Positions 34,645 through 43,326 are shown, counted from the stretch's first letter. The stretch is DNA of 44,251 nt from Comamonadaceae bacterium (GCA_004144865.1 SEAY01000015.1:1-44251); one strand, 5' to 3'. Numbers and translations: made by a program. The notes: a model not told the origin generated them from the letters alone.

Positions 34645-36546
34645 TCAAAGCCCCATCGCCTGCCCCTCCGCCGGCGAAGCAGCCGGCGTGTCCGGCCGCC
34701 CGCGGGGCAGCAGGAACATGACCTTCAGCCGCGTTCCCGGCGCGGTTTCGGTCCAGACGGTGCCGCCGTGTGCCTCGATGATCGATCGGCAGATGGACAG
34801 GCCCAGTCCCGCTCCGCGCCTGTCCTCGCGGCCGGCTTGCCAGAACGGCTGGAACAGGCGCTCCAGGTCCTCCACCGGCACCGGGGCGCCGCTGTTGGCG
34901 ATGCTGAACACCACGCCTCCTGGCGCGGGCTCGGCCCGCAGCACCACGCGCCCACCGGGCTCGGTGAACTTGATGGCGTTGTCCATCAGGTTGCCGAACA
35001 CGCGCATGACGCGATTGGCATCCACGTGGATCAATGGCAGGTTGTTCTCGTGCTGCAGCTCCAGTTGCAAGCCCGCTTCGTTGACCCGCGGCCCCGCCTG
35101 CTCCGCGGCCATGGAAAGCAGGTCCGCCGGCTGCACGGGTTCGAGCTTCAACATCGTGCCGCCGGACCGAACGACGGAGATGGCCAGCAGGTCGTCCACC
35201 AGCCCGGCCATGCGACGCGTCGCCTCCACGATGGCCGTGGCCGCCGCGGCGCACTCCTGCCCGGCGGCGCCGGCGGCAGCCTTCTTCGCCAGCACGGCCG
35301 CGCGCGTCGCGATGTTGCCCAGCGGACTTCGCAGGTCGTGCGCCACCACGGCCAGGATGTGCTCGCGGTCCCGCACGGCCCCGCGCAGCTGCTCCTGCGT
35401 GCGCACCAATGCCGTGACGTCCTGGTTGACCGCCACCGCACCCAGGATCTCCCCGCCCTTGGCGCGGATGGGGGCCGCCCAGTTCAGGACCGTCTTGAAC
35501 GTGCCGTCGAAGCACTGGATGCGGATCAACTCGCTGCGCGACGTCTCGCCGCCTCGCACCGCGCGGGCGAGGGCCCAGTCGTCCGCCTCGAGCGGCAGGC
35601 CGGTATCGGCCCACCACGCCTTGTACGCGCCGAACTCCTCCGGCCCCACGTGCCGCAAGCCCTGCCAGATGTTGCGGCCCGCCGCATTGCCGTGGGTGAT
35701 GTGGCCCTGTCGGTCGCTGACGTAGAGGCCCACCGGCAGCAGCTCGAACGCCGTGCGGAACAGCGCCTCGTTCTGCTGCAGCTTCTGCTGCGCTTCATAT
35801 AGCTCGGTGATGTCCTGGTTGACGCAGATGGCGCCGGCGAGCTGGCCGTCCGCATCGTGCAGCGGCGCCGCGGAGTTGATGATGGTCTTGAAGGTGCCGT
35901 CGAAGCACTGGATGCGCACCAGCTCGCCGACGGACGTCTCGCCCTTGGACAGCGCCCTCGCCAGCGCCCACTCGTCGCCGGCGATGGCCTCGCCGCTGTC
36001 GGCCCACCAGCCCTTGTACACGCCGTAGCTCTGCGGCCCCACATGGCGGACGCCGCCCCAGATCCTGCGACCGGCTTCGTTGCCGCGCACGATCGTGCCC
36101 TCGCGATCCGTCATCCACACGCCCACGGGCAGCAGCTCGAAGATGGCGGCGAGGGTGCGTTCGCCGGCGTGCGCCTGCTGCTCCAGCCGCTTGCGCTCGC
36201 CGATGTCGCGCACGAAGGCCTGCCATTGGCCGTTGGGCAGGATGTTGGCGTTGATCTCCACCGGCACCCAGTGGCCGTCCTTGTGGCGCAGCAGCCATTC
36301 CTCCACATGCGCGCGGCCCTCCAGCATCGCGCGCCTGGCGGCATCCAGCCGGATCGCGTCACCTTCGGGGATGAGGTCGAAGATCGTCTTGCCCAGGATT
36401 TCATCCGGCTCCATGCCGAGCATGCGGCAGCCCGACTGGTTGACGTAGATGTAGCGGCCGTGCAAGTCCGCGACGAACACGCCGTCGGGCGCGGCTTCGA
36501 GGAGGGCATGGGTGTCGGGCTCGCGCAGCGGGGGACGGTTTGGCAT
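34645..36546 (-). CDS. Soluble multi-PAS sensor histidine kinase, paralogue A
   Basis: 633 residues from ATG 36546 (MPNRPPLREPDTHALLEAAP). Three PAS domains: one beginning ALLEAAPDGVFVADLHGRYIYVNQSG, and two near-duplicate ones (FELLPVGVWMTDREG and FELLPVGLYVSDRQG) with a shared VRIQCFDGTFKT strand. The kinase core has H box VAHDLRSPLGN, N box NLMDNAIKFTEPGG, a variant G1 ANSGAPVP, F box LFQPFWQ and G2 GAGLGLSICRSII. No membrane segment: cytosolic sensing. Divergent from a paralogue at 36812 with the same domain plan; no receiver or response regulator gene is nearby. An upstream start at 36621 is possible. Confidence 0.9.
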   Translation of the reverse strand: MPNRPPLREPDTHALLEAAPDGVFVADLHGRYIYVNQSGCRMLGMEPDEILGKTIFDLIPEGDAIRLDAARRAMLEGRAHVEEWLLRHKDGHWVPVEINANILPNGQWQAFVRDIGERKRLEQQAHAGERTLAAIFELLPVGVWMTDREGTIVRGNEAGRRIWGGVRHVGPQSYGVYKGWWADSGEAIAGDEWALARALSKGETSVGELVRIQCFDGTFKTIINSAAPLHDADGQLAGAICVNQDITELYEAQQKLQQNEALFRTAFELLPVGLYVSDRQGHITHGNAAGRNIWQGLRHVGPEEFGAYKAWWADTGLPLEADDWALARAVRGGETSRSELIRIQCFDGTFKTVLNWAAPIRAKGGEILGAVAVNQDVTALVRTQEQLRGAVRDREHILAVVAHDLRSPLGNIATRAAVLAKKAAAGAAGQECAAAATAIVEATRRMAGLVDDLLAISVVRSGGTMLKLEPVQPADLLSMAAEQAGPRVNEAGLQLELQHENNLPLIHVDANRVMRVFGNLMDNAIKFTEPGGRVVLRAEPAPGGVVFSIANSGAPVPVEDLERLFQPFWQAGREDRRGAGLGLSICRSIIEAHGGTVWTETAPGTRLKVMFLLPRGRPDTPAASPAEGQAMGL

Positions 36547-36680
36547 CGGGTCGGGCGTGAAGGATGGTGCGGCACCGCCAATATTCCTGCCTGGACAGCC
36601 GATCCGTCTGCGCCACATCAAGCGGGGCGCAGCGATTTGCTGCTGGGCTTGCGCCTTTCCCTCGCTTAGGGCCGCGACCT

Positions 36681-36694
36681 AGGTAGCACTACCT
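36681..36694. promoter_or_regulatory. Palindrome between divergent PAS kinases
   Basis: AGGTAGCACTACCT: 6-bp arms with a 2-bp centre, located in the 265-bp spacer between the two kinase genes. It may be a shared operator, for example for the missing response regulator. No good -10/-35 pair could be fixed around it. Confidence 0.4.
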
Positions 36695-36811
36695 GCGTTC
36701 GCGGTGAGCTCCTGGGGTATCACGGAGGGCAATGCGTCGCGGCTTGATCCGCAGCAACCGGGCGCCACCTGCCGCGTGAAAGATTGCGCCTTGCACTGCC
36801 CCGAACTCGCC

Positions 36812-39034
36812 ATGGACCAAACGCACGACTGTGAAGCGACCCACGCCCTGCCAGCCGAGCAAGCCCGCAGCCTGGTGGAATTCGCGCCTGAAGCCATCTT
36901 CGTTGCCGACAGTTCCGGCCATTGCACCTATGCCAATGCCGCTGCTGCACGGATGCTGGAGCGTGGCAAGGAAGAGATCGTCGGCCTGCCCATGACGGAC
37001 CTGGTGCGTCCCGGCGATTCGAAGCTGCTGCGCAAGGACGGAAGCTGGCTCGACGTGGAGATCACGGCAACGAGCGCCGCCGGTGGCTACTCGCATTTCT
37101 TCGTGCGCGCCCCGGGGCGCCGCGCCGCGCGCGACCTCGAGCGGGAAGCATTGCTCCAGCAGGTCGAAGCCGAGCGCGCCTGGCTCGACGCGGTGATCTA
37201 TCGCCTGCCCGTAGGCGTCGTGCTGTTCGGGGACGGCGGACGCACGACATTCAACCAGGCCGCCCATGAGTTGCTGGGCGGGCCGCTCTCGCCGGATGCA
37301 GGCGTGGAACAGTACGCGGACCGCATCTTCTATCCGGACGGGCGGAAGGTCCCGCTGGAGGATTTCCCTTCCATGCGTGCGCTGCGCCGCGGCGAGAGCC
37401 TGGCGGCCACCGAGTTCATCATCCGTCGCGAGGACGGGTCGCAGAGCCACGTCATCACCAGTTCCGGGCCGATCCGTGACGGCGAGGGCCGCGTCCTCGG
37501 CGCGGTGGGCGTGTTCCAGGACGTCACGGAGCGCATGCGGCTGCAGCGTGCCGTGCGTGACAACGAGCGGCTGATGGAAGCGGTGTTCGAGCTCATGCCC
37601 ACCGGCGTGCGCGTCGCGGATGCGCAGGGGACGGTGATCCGTACCAACCGCGCGGCCCGCGAGCTGTGGCGAGGCAACCCGGACGGCCCCACCAAGGGCG
37701 AGATGAAGGCTTGGTGGGTGCGCAACGGCGAGGCCCTGGAGCACCAGGACTGGCCGGCCCGGCGCGCGGCGCGCGGCGAGACGGTGGCCAACGAACTGGT
37801 GCGCATGCAATGCTTCGACGGCAGCTTTCGCACGGTCATGAAGTGCGCGGCGCCCCTGCGCGACGACGCCGGCCACATCACCGGGGCCGTCGTCGTGGAC
37901 GAGGACGTCACCGCGCTGTACGAGGCCAAGGAGAAGCTGGAGGCGGGCGAGCGGCTGTTCCGCACCGTGTTCGAGCTGTTGCCGGTCGGCGTGTACATCA
38001 CGGACCGCGACGGCAAGGTGGTCCTCGGCAACCGCGAGGGCGAGCGGATCTGGGGCGGCCTGCGCTACGTCGGCCCGGACGAGTTTCAAGAGTACAAGGG
38101 ATGGTGGATCGACACCGGGCAGCCGATCGCCTCCGACGAGTGGGGCGTCGCGCGCGCGGTCCGGCGCGGCGAGACGGCCTTGAGCGAACTGATCCGCATC
38201 CAGGCGTTCGACGGCTCGATGAAGGTGGTGATGAACTGGGCGGCGCCGCTGCGGTCGGAGAGCGGCGAGATCACCGGCGCGGTGGCCCTGAACCAGGACG
38301 TCACGCCCCTGTACCACACGCAGGAGCAGCTGCGCGGCGCCGTGCGCGAACGCGAGCACATCCTTTCTTCCGTGGCGCACGACCTGCGCAATCCCCTGAA
38401 CGCCCTCAGGCTGCACGCCGCCGCATGCAGCCGCAGGATGCTGGCACTGCCCGGCGGCGAAGAGCTCCGGCGGCGCGTCGAGTCGCTGGGGGAGATCGCC
38501 CGCGACATGTCCGGCCTGGTGGACGACCTCCTGGCGATCTCGGTCGGACATGCCGGACCCTCGATGCTGAAGCTCACCCCCATCGAATCGGAGGCGGTGG
38601 TGCGAAAGGCCGCGGAACTGGCGCAGCCGTCGTTCGCGGCTGCGGGCGTCGATCTCGTGGTGCAGGCCGAGCCGGGCATGCCGATCATGATGGTGGACGT
38701 CGAGCGCATCCAGCGCGTGTTCGCGAACTTGCTGGACAACGCATGCAAGTTCACCGCGCCCGGCGGCCGCGTGGTGCTGGAAGTCGAGTCGCAGCCCGGC
38801 GCCGTCCTGTTCGGCATGGCGAACACCGGTCCCGCGCTGTCGCCCGAGCAGATGGAGCGCATGTTCCAGCCTTTCTGGCAGGCCACGCACGACGACCGTC
38901 GTGGCGCGGGCCTGGGCATGTCGATCTGCCGCTCGATCATCGAGGCGCACGGCGGCAGCATCTGGGCCGAAGCGGCTCCCGGCATGCAGGTGCACGTCCG
39001 CTTCCTGCTGCCCACCAGCATCCCGCAGGCCTAG
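36812..39034 (+). CDS. Soluble multi-PAS sensor histidine kinase, paralogue B
   Basis: 740 residues from ATG 36812 (MDQTHDCEATHALPAEQ); a GTG at 36704 would add 36 residues that look non-conserved. PAS domains: LVEFAPEAIFVADSSGHCTYANA, LDAVIYRLPVGVVLFGDGGRTTFN, FELMPTGVRVADAQG, and FELLPVGVYITDRDGKVVLGN. Kinase core: H box VAHDLRNPLNAL, N box NLLDNACKFTAPGG, variant G1 ANTGPALS, F box MFQPFWQ and G2 GAGLGMSICRSII. The last PAS plus core are strikingly like paralogue A (WWxDTG, DxWxxARAVRxGET, TQEQLRGAVR-REHIL). Its TAG stop shares the palindrome CTAG (39031-39034) with the stop of the convergent amidotransferase gene. Confidence 0.9.
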   Translation: MDQTHDCEATHALPAEQARSLVEFAPEAIFVADSSGHCTYANAAAARMLERGKEEIVGLPMTDLVRPGDSKLLRKDGSWLDVEITATSAAGGYSHFFVRAPGRRAARDLEREALLQQVEAERAWLDAVIYRLPVGVVLFGDGGRTTFNQAAHELLGGPLSPDAGVEQYADRIFYPDGRKVPLEDFPSMRALRRGESLAATEFIIRREDGSQSHVITSSGPIRDGEGRVLGAVGVFQDVTERMRLQRAVRDNERLMEAVFELMPTGVRVADAQGTVIRTNRAARELWRGNPDGPTKGEMKAWWVRNGEALEHQDWPARRAARGETVANELVRMQCFDGSFRTVMKCAAPLRDDAGHITGAVVVDEDVTALYEAKEKLEAGERLFRTVFELLPVGVYITDRDGKVVLGNREGERIWGGLRYVGPDEFQEYKGWWIDTGQPIASDEWGVARAVRRGETALSELIRIQAFDGSMKVVMNWAAPLRSESGEITGAVALNQDVTPLYHTQEQLRGAVREREHILSSVAHDLRNPLNALRLHAAACSRRMLALPGGEELRRRVESLGEIARDMSGLVDDLLAISVGHAGPSMLKLTPIESEAVVRKAAELAQPSFAAAGVDLVVQAEPGMPIMMVDVERIQRVFANLLDNACKFTAPGGRVVLEVESQPGAVLFGMANTGPALSPEQMERMFQPFWQATHDDRRGAGLGMSICRSIIEAHGGSIWAEAAPGMQVHVRFLLPTSIPQA

Positions 39035-39834
39035 AGGATCTCTCCGTTACGCACGGCCACGAGCTCTCCCTCCGCCAACGGGCGCCACCCGTCCGCACTG
39101 AGCGGCACGCTGGCGATGCAGGTCACCGCGCGTTCGGCCCCGGCAATCGCCACGCCCCCGGTTCCCTCGGGTGCCATCGCGATCGGTGGGTGGTGGCTTT
39201 GCAGCATCCACAGGCCCGGCGGTTCGATGCGACCCGTCTCCGGGTGGATGCGCCGGTGGCCGTGCGCGAAGGCGGCATCGCCGTCGGCGTACAGGATGTT
39301 GGCGGGGCCCAGCTGGCGCAGTTCGGCGGCGAAGGAGGCCAGCACTTGCAGCCTCGCCTGCAGCGATGGCACCGTGCCGTCCGCCCACAAGGGCCGCAGG
39401 CGCTCGAGCAACACGCAGAAGGCATGCTCCGAATCGGTCTCCCCCGCCGGCCGGTACGCAGCCTCGGGCGACAGGGGCACGCGGTCCTTGATGCCCGGCA
39501 GGTCGCCGTTGTGCGCGAAGACGTGGGTGCGGCCGCCCAGTTCGCGCACGAAAGGCTGCGTGTTCGCCAGGCTCACGGCACCGCGGGTGGCGTGGCGGAT
39601 GTGCGAGATCGCCAGCCGGGTGGCGGGGCCATGCTCCTCGAGGAAGCGCACCAGCGCGCTGTCGGCGGCGGCGCCCGGCTCGCGGAACAGCGCGACGTCG
39701 TTGGCTTGGTAGAAGGCCACGCCCCAGCCGTCGCGCGTGCGGCCATCGGCACCACCGCCGCGCGACGCGAGCGTGTGCAGCGAAAAGGTCAGCCGCGCCG
39801 GCTCCGACATCGACACGGCCAGCAACTCACACAT
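39031..39834 (-). CDS. Class II glutamine amidotransferase (YafJ-like)
   Basis: 267 residues with the Ntn-hydrolase start MCELLAVS, giving an N-terminal catalytic Cys after Met removal. Conserved segments: GWGVAFYQ, SHIRHATRGAVSLANTQPF, FAHNGDL and GETDSEHAFCVLL, the glutaminase half of the purF/GATase_6 fold. No synthase domain is fused, so the ammonia acceptor is unknown. It overlaps the end of the PAS kinase by 4 bp tail to tail and starts 33 nt after the Fe-S protein gene, so may be co-transcribed with that complex. Confidence 0.9.
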   Translation of the reverse strand: MCELLAVSMSEPARLTFSLHTLASRGGGADGRTRDGWGVAFYQANDVALFREPGAAADSALVRFLEEHGPATRLAISHIRHATRGAVSLANTQPFVRELGGRTHVFAHNGDLPGIKDRVPLSPEAAYRPAGETDSEHAFCVLLERLRPLWADGTVPSLQARLQVLASFAAELRQLGPANILYADGDAAFAHGHRRIHPETGRIEPPGLWMLQSHHPPIAMAPEGTGGVAIAGAERAVTCIASVPLSADGWRPLAEGELVAVRNGEIL

Positions 39835-39867
39835 GGCGAGCTCCGGCGCCGGCGGCAGCGCGCGTCT

Positions 39868-41199
39868 TCATGCCGGAAGTTGCGCGGCGACCATCTCGAC
39901 CAGGCTGCGGATCTCCACCGGCCAGGCGTCTTCTTCCGCGCCGGCCATGAAGTTCAGCCGGCAACTGCCGCAGGAGATGACGACCGTGTCCGCACCCGTG
40001 GCATCGATCTGCTCGCGCTTGATGGCCCAGGCCTTGTGGCGCAGCGGCGCCGCCCGATTGATCAGGAAGGTGCCGGCACCGCCGCCGCAGCACCAGTTCT
40101 GTTCGGCGGTGGGGATGGTCTCGCGCAAATCGACGCCGATCGCCCGCAGCGCGTCCCGCGGTTCCTGCACCACGCCCCCGTGCCGCGCCAGCTTGCAGGC
40201 GTCGTGGTAAGTCACGCGCGGGCGACCTTCTACCGGCCGCAGCTTCAGGCGGCCGGCCTGCACCTCGCGGCCCACGTACTCCGAAGCCGCCAGCACCTCG
40301 AAAGGCAACGGCCCGCCGTCGTCCAGCCGCGCCTCCCAGCGCAGCGCGGGATAGGCATGGCCGCATTCCGGCAGGATGACCGTCTTCGCGCCTATGGCCA
40401 AGGCTTCGTCGATGAGGCGGCGGCTGGCGGCGTGCTGCAAGGCCTCGTCGCCCGCCAGCAGGCCGAAGTTGGCGGCTTCGAAGCCGGCGCTGCGGATCGT
40501 CCACCGCACGCCCAGGTGGTTCAGGATCCGGGCCGTGGCGGCCAGCGCATCGTGGTACAGCAGCACATCGATTACCGTGGTGACCATCATGACGTCCGCA
40601 CGCGGTGCATCCACGGGGATGTCGATGCCTTGCGCCTGCAGGGCCTGCAGCGCCTCCTTCAATTCGTTCGGGCCGACGCCGAACACCGTGCCGGCGCCCG
40701 CTTGCTCCTGCGCGACGGCCATCAGCTCCGCCGGCGCGAGGCCCGCCTCGCTCAGCACTTCGCGCATGACGTTCACGCCGCGCGCGGTGTTCACGCCCAT
40801 CGGGCAGACCAGGCTGCAGCGGCCGCATTCGGTGCAACCGTCGTAGACCAGCTCCTGCCACTCGCGCAACTCCGCGGCGGTGATGTCGGAGGTGAAGAGG
40901 CGCTTGAGCGGCGCGAAGGCCGACGACTCGCGCGCATGGAAGCGGCGCAGCAGGTCCAGCTTGCGGCTCGGTGCAAATCGGGCCTCGCCCGTCGCACGCA
41001 CGACGTGGCAGGCCTCCGAGCAGTAGCCGCAGTTCACGCACGCTTCCAGGTCGAGCGCCAGGGAGCGGTCGATCTTCTTGCGCATCACGCCCTTGGCGCG
41101 CTTGACGCGCTCGGCGTCGTCCATGGTCTCGACGCGCGCGGCCTGCGGCAACTGCCGGATGGCGGCGAGGAAGCCATGGAACACGTTCATGTCGGTCAT
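39868..41199 (-). CDS. HdrD/DsrK-like (Fe-S)-binding oxidoreductase subunit
   Basis: 443 residues from ATG 41199 (MTDMNVFHGF), which overlaps the TGA of the upstream cytochrome gene (ATGA). Two 4Fe-4S motifs: CVNCGYCSEACH and CTECGRCSLVCP. The C-terminal half has CCG-type domains: a degenerate first (PECGHAYP) and a full second (YHDACKLARHG, NWCCGGGAGT, SCGSC) that would hold the noncubane cluster of heterodisulfide-reductase-like proteins. Cytoplasmic partner of the next gene's membrane cytochrome, giving an Hdr/Dsr-like quinone-linked thiol/disulfide module. Physiological substrate unknown. Confidence 0.87.
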   Translation of the reverse strand: MTDMNVFHGFLAAIRQLPQAARVETMDDAERVKRAKGVMRKKIDRSLALDLEACVNCGYCSEACHVVRATGEARFAPSRKLDLLRRFHARESSAFAPLKRLFTSDITAAELREWQELVYDGCTECGRCSLVCPMGVNTARGVNVMREVLSEAGLAPAELMAVAQEQAGAGTVFGVGPNELKEALQALQAQGIDIPVDAPRADVMMVTTVIDVLLYHDALAATARILNHLGVRWTIRSAGFEAANFGLLAGDEALQHAASRRLIDEALAIGAKTVILPECGHAYPALRWEARLDDGGPLPFEVLAASEYVGREVQAGRLKLRPVEGRPRVTYHDACKLARHGGVVQEPRDALRAIGVDLRETIPTAEQNWCCGGGAGTFLINRAAPLRHKAWAIKREQIDATGADTVVISCGSCRLNFMAGAEEDAWPVEIRSLVEMVAAQLPA

Positions 41200-41873
41200 A
41201 CGCGCACCCCGCGCCGGCCGAAGAAGGTGGCGAGCTGCATGCGGGCCGGCACCGCCAGGAAGGCGTGCATCAGCTTGCCGAAGGGAAACCAGACCAGCAG
41301 GAGCTCGAGGCTGAGCAGGTGCAGCGCCAGCGGCGTGCGGTAGATCGCATGGTCGCTGGCCAGGAGCGCGGACGAAGGCTCGCCCACCACCGCCATCCCG
41401 GTGACCAGGGGCAGGAAGGTGACCGTCCAGGTGATCATGTCGTCGGCACGCGAGATCTTGCGCAGCACGGGATCGGCCAGCCGGAACATCAGGGCCAGCA
41501 GCAGCGAGACGATGGTCACGGCGGCCGCGGCATACATCACCGCGTCCGGCAGGGCCGGCCAGGAGAGGCCGGTGAGCCGGCGGATGAAGGCGATGTGCGG
41601 CGCGTAGCCGAAGACGACCACCGCCAGGCCGATGTGGAAGGCATAGGGATTGAGCGTCACGAGCGTGGCGCTGGGAGCGAATCCCTTGGGCACGGCGAAC
41701 CGGCCCATGGCGCCGCGAAAGGCAGCCCAGCGCCCGAAGTGCTGGCGCGGCATGCCGGCGGGCGAGGCGGCGGGAAGACGGAACAGGGCCCACAGGCGCC
41801 AGGCCGTGCCGAGCAGGAAGACCGCGATCGCCACGGTCAGCAGGGGTCCGCGGACCCAGTCGAGGAAGTCCAT
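41196..41873 (-). CDS. NarI/DsrM-like membrane cytochrome b subunit
   Basis: 225 residues with about five hydrophobic segments (LLTVAIAVFLLGTAWRLWAL, TLNPYAFHIGLAVVVFGYAPHIAFI, AVMYAAAAVTIVSLLLALMF, WTVTFLPLVTGMAVV, ALHLLSLELLLVWFPFGKLMHAF). The paired His residues in AFHIGLAVV, YAPHIAF, LHLLSLE and LMHAF fit haem b ligation as in nitrate reductase gamma subunits. Translationally coupled to the Fe-S subunit. A perfect FNR-like palindrome lies 66 nt upstream of its start. Confidence 0.85.
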   Translation of the reverse strand: MDFLDWVRGPLLTVAIAVFLLGTAWRLWALFRLPAASPAGMPRQHFGRWAAFRGAMGRFAVPKGFAPSATLVTLNPYAFHIGLAVVVFGYAPHIAFIRRLTGLSWPALPDAVMYAAAAVTIVSLLLALMFRLADPVLRKISRADDMITWTVTFLPLVTGMAVVGEPSSALLASDHAIYRTPLALHLLSLELLLVWFPFGKLMHAFLAVPARMQLATFFGRRGVRV

Positions 41874-41938
41874 CGCGACGCGCTCCTGTTCAGGCCGAAG
41901 CCGGTGGGAGGACAGTAGCCCCCCGCGGCCGGAACCGG

Positions 41939-41952
41939 TTGACGTGCGTCAA
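41939..41952. promoter_or_regulatory. FNR-like palindrome upstream of the Hdr/Dsr-like operon
   Basis: TTGACGTGCGTCAA is a perfect inverted repeat with 5-bp arms and 4-bp centre, one base per arm from the FNR consensus TTGAT-N4-ATCAA. On the minus strand a -10-like TACTGT lies at about 41918-41913, giving class II-like spacing. It suggests induction at low oxygen. Confidence 0.5.
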
Positions 41953-41962
41953 CTGGCGCGCC

Positions 41963-42355
41963 TCAGGGCGCTGGCGCCGGCAGGTCCTCGACCAGGGCCA
42001 GGATGTTCCCCTCGCTGTCCTTGAACCACGCCGCCTTGGCGTCGCCTGCCGTGACCGCGCCCTCCGCGCTCCTCTCGCCGGGCATGTCGTAGTCCTCGAA
42101 CACGACGCCCCTGGCCTTCAGTTTCCGGATCAAGCCGTCGATGTCCCGGACGGACCAGAACGCCTGGCTGGCTTGCGACGTGCCCGCGTTGGGCGTGGGG
42201 TACAGGAAGCAGGCGGTGCCCTTGGCGAACTCGTACACCACGCCGCCGTCGTAGTCCCACTTCGGCCGCAGGCCCAGCTTGGTTTCGTAGAACTGCCGCG
42301 CCCGCGCCAAGTCGCGCGCCGGGATGTACGCGTACATGGGAAAGTCCTGGAGCAT
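41963..42355 (-). CDS. VOC superfamily (glyoxalase/bleomycin-resistance-like) protein
   Basis: 130 residues. The beta-alpha-beta-beta-beta pattern is clear: MYAYIPARDLARARQFYETKLGLRP, YEFAKGTACFLYPTP, SQAFWSVRDIDGLIRKLKARGVVFEDYD and AAWFKDSEGNILALVE. The classic second-half metal Glu is at NILALVE. Small single-domain VOC protein; substrate unknown. It follows the DUF1428 gene by 19 nt and both are likely co-transcribed. Confidence 0.85.
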   Translation of the reverse strand: MLQDFPMYAYIPARDLARARQFYETKLGLRPKWDYDGGVVYEFAKGTACFLYPTPNAGTSQASQAFWSVRDIDGLIRKLKARGVVFEDYDMPGERSAEGAVTAGDAKAAWFKDSEGNILALVEDLPAPAP

Positions 42356-42374
42356 GGTCGTTCTCCCTGCAGCG

Positions 42375-42728
42375 CTACTGGCTGACGATCACCTGGAAGC
42401 CGCCGTAGATCATCCGCTGGCCGTCGAAGGGCATCGGGTTCATGTCCTTCTGCAACCGCGGGTCCGCCATCGCCTTCTTCATCCCTTCATCGCGGACCGA
42501 CTTCGACGGCCAGGTGATCCAGGAGAACACCACCGTCTCGTCCGCCTTGCGCTGCACGGCCATGGGGAACGAAGTGACCTTGCCTTCGGGCACGTCGTCG
42601 CCCCAGCACTCGACGACGGAAAGCGCGCCGTTCTCCTTGAACACGCCGGCTGCGGTTTCGGCGACACGGCGGTAGGTGTCGCGGTTGGCGCTGGGGACGG
42701 CGAGGACGAAGCCATCTACGTAGTTCAT
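42375..42728 (-). CDS. DUF1428 family protein (YbaA-like)
   Basis: 117 residues from ATG 42728 (AAGGAGAACCCG upstream). The family opening MNYVDGFVLAVPSANRDTYR and ECWGDDVPEGKVTSFPMAVQ, ETVVFSWITWPSK, DPRLQ, MPFDGQRMIYGGFQ are all present. A dimeric alpha/beta-barrel (ferredoxin-like) protein of unknown role, often next to VOC proteins as here. Confidence 0.9.
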   Translation of the reverse strand: MNYVDGFVLAVPSANRDTYRRVAETAAGVFKENGALSVVECWGDDVPEGKVTSFPMAVQRKADETVVFSWITWPSKSVRDEGMKKAMADPRLQKDMNPMPFDGQRMIYGGFQVIVSQ

Positions 42729-42845
42729 CGGGTTCTCCTTGGGTAGCGCGGCTGCGGGGGTGCTGCCGCTCCAGGGGACGACGAAGGAGGGTGGAGGAAT
42801 TCGACAGGCGTGGGTGTAACGGTGTGCAGGGGCGCCCCTCACCCC

Positions 42846-42873
42846 AGCCCTCTCCCCGGAAGGGAGAGGGAGA
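42846..42873. repeat. 28-bp direct repeat, left copy, with internal palindrome
   Basis: Contains CCCTCTCCCCGGAAGGGAG followed by AGGGAGA; identical over 28 bp to 43296-43323. The two copies flank the FitA-like antitoxin gene. The inner part is a hairpin (CCCTCTCCC/GGGAGAGGG). Confidence 0.85.
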
Positions 42874-42918
42874 TAAGCCGCTAGCCTGGCTTGGCCAGGT
42901 GCGCGACCATCTTGCCGT

Positions 42919-43212
42919 TCAACGGCTGTCCCGGTCCTCCCGGATGATGTCCACGCCCAAGGGACCGCCCCGCACCGGCTCGGGATATCTCTGGCGCCGG
43001 TCCTCGATGAAATCTTCGATTGTTCGCGTGCCCCTGCGCCACCCCTGCAATAGCGGACTGGCCACGGGACTGGCAGCGACGCGTGGCGGCTCGGCTGCCG
43101 CCGAAATGATGGCCATCAGTTCGCCATGCAGCGATCGATGATTCCGCGCGGCTCTCTGGCGAAGGGCCTCCACGACGCCCTCGGGAACGTCCTTGATCCA
43201 CAGATTGGGCAT
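42919..43212 (-). CDS. Orphan FitA/VapB-like ribbon-helix-helix antitoxin
   Basis: 97 residues. The N-terminal ribbon-helix-helix reads MPNLWIKDVPEGVVEALRQRAARNHRSLHGELMAII, the FitA pattern, and the C-terminal tail ends VDIIREDRDSR, the tail typical of antitoxins that bind a PIN-domain toxin. No VapC/FitB-type gene follows: only 70 bp separate its stop from the left repeat copy, and the frame there (ending MVAHLAKPG) is too short. It is flanked by identical 28-bp repeats, which suggests loss of the toxin by recombination or spread as a cassette. Confidence 0.8.
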   Translation of the reverse strand: MPNLWIKDVPEGVVEALRQRAARNHRSLHGELMAIISAAAEPPRVAASPVASPLLQGWRRGTRTIEDFIEDRRQRYPEPVRGGPLGVDIIREDRDSR

Positions 43213-43295
43213 GGGAGCTCCTTGATCGTGGATCCATTCTGGATTCGCAATGGATCTCGCGTCAACGATCGCGCCGGGAAAGCGCCCCTCTCTCG

Positions 43296-43323
43296 AGCCC
43301 TCTCCCCGGAAGGGAGAGGGAGA
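43296..43323. repeat. 28-bp direct repeat, right copy, with internal palindrome
   Basis: Identical to 42846-42873. It ends 3 bp before the stop codon of the exonuclease gene. Confidence 0.85.
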
Positions 43324-43326
43324 AAC

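Noticed and set aside
37666-41343. Plus-strand open frame of about 1200 codons
   Set aside because: Runs out of frame through the PAS kinase and antisense through the amidotransferase and Fe-S genes; no recognisable protein.
42874-42918. VapC/FitB toxin gene downstream of the antitoxin
   Set aside because: Only a few codons (ending MVAHLAKPG) fit; no PIN-domain motif.
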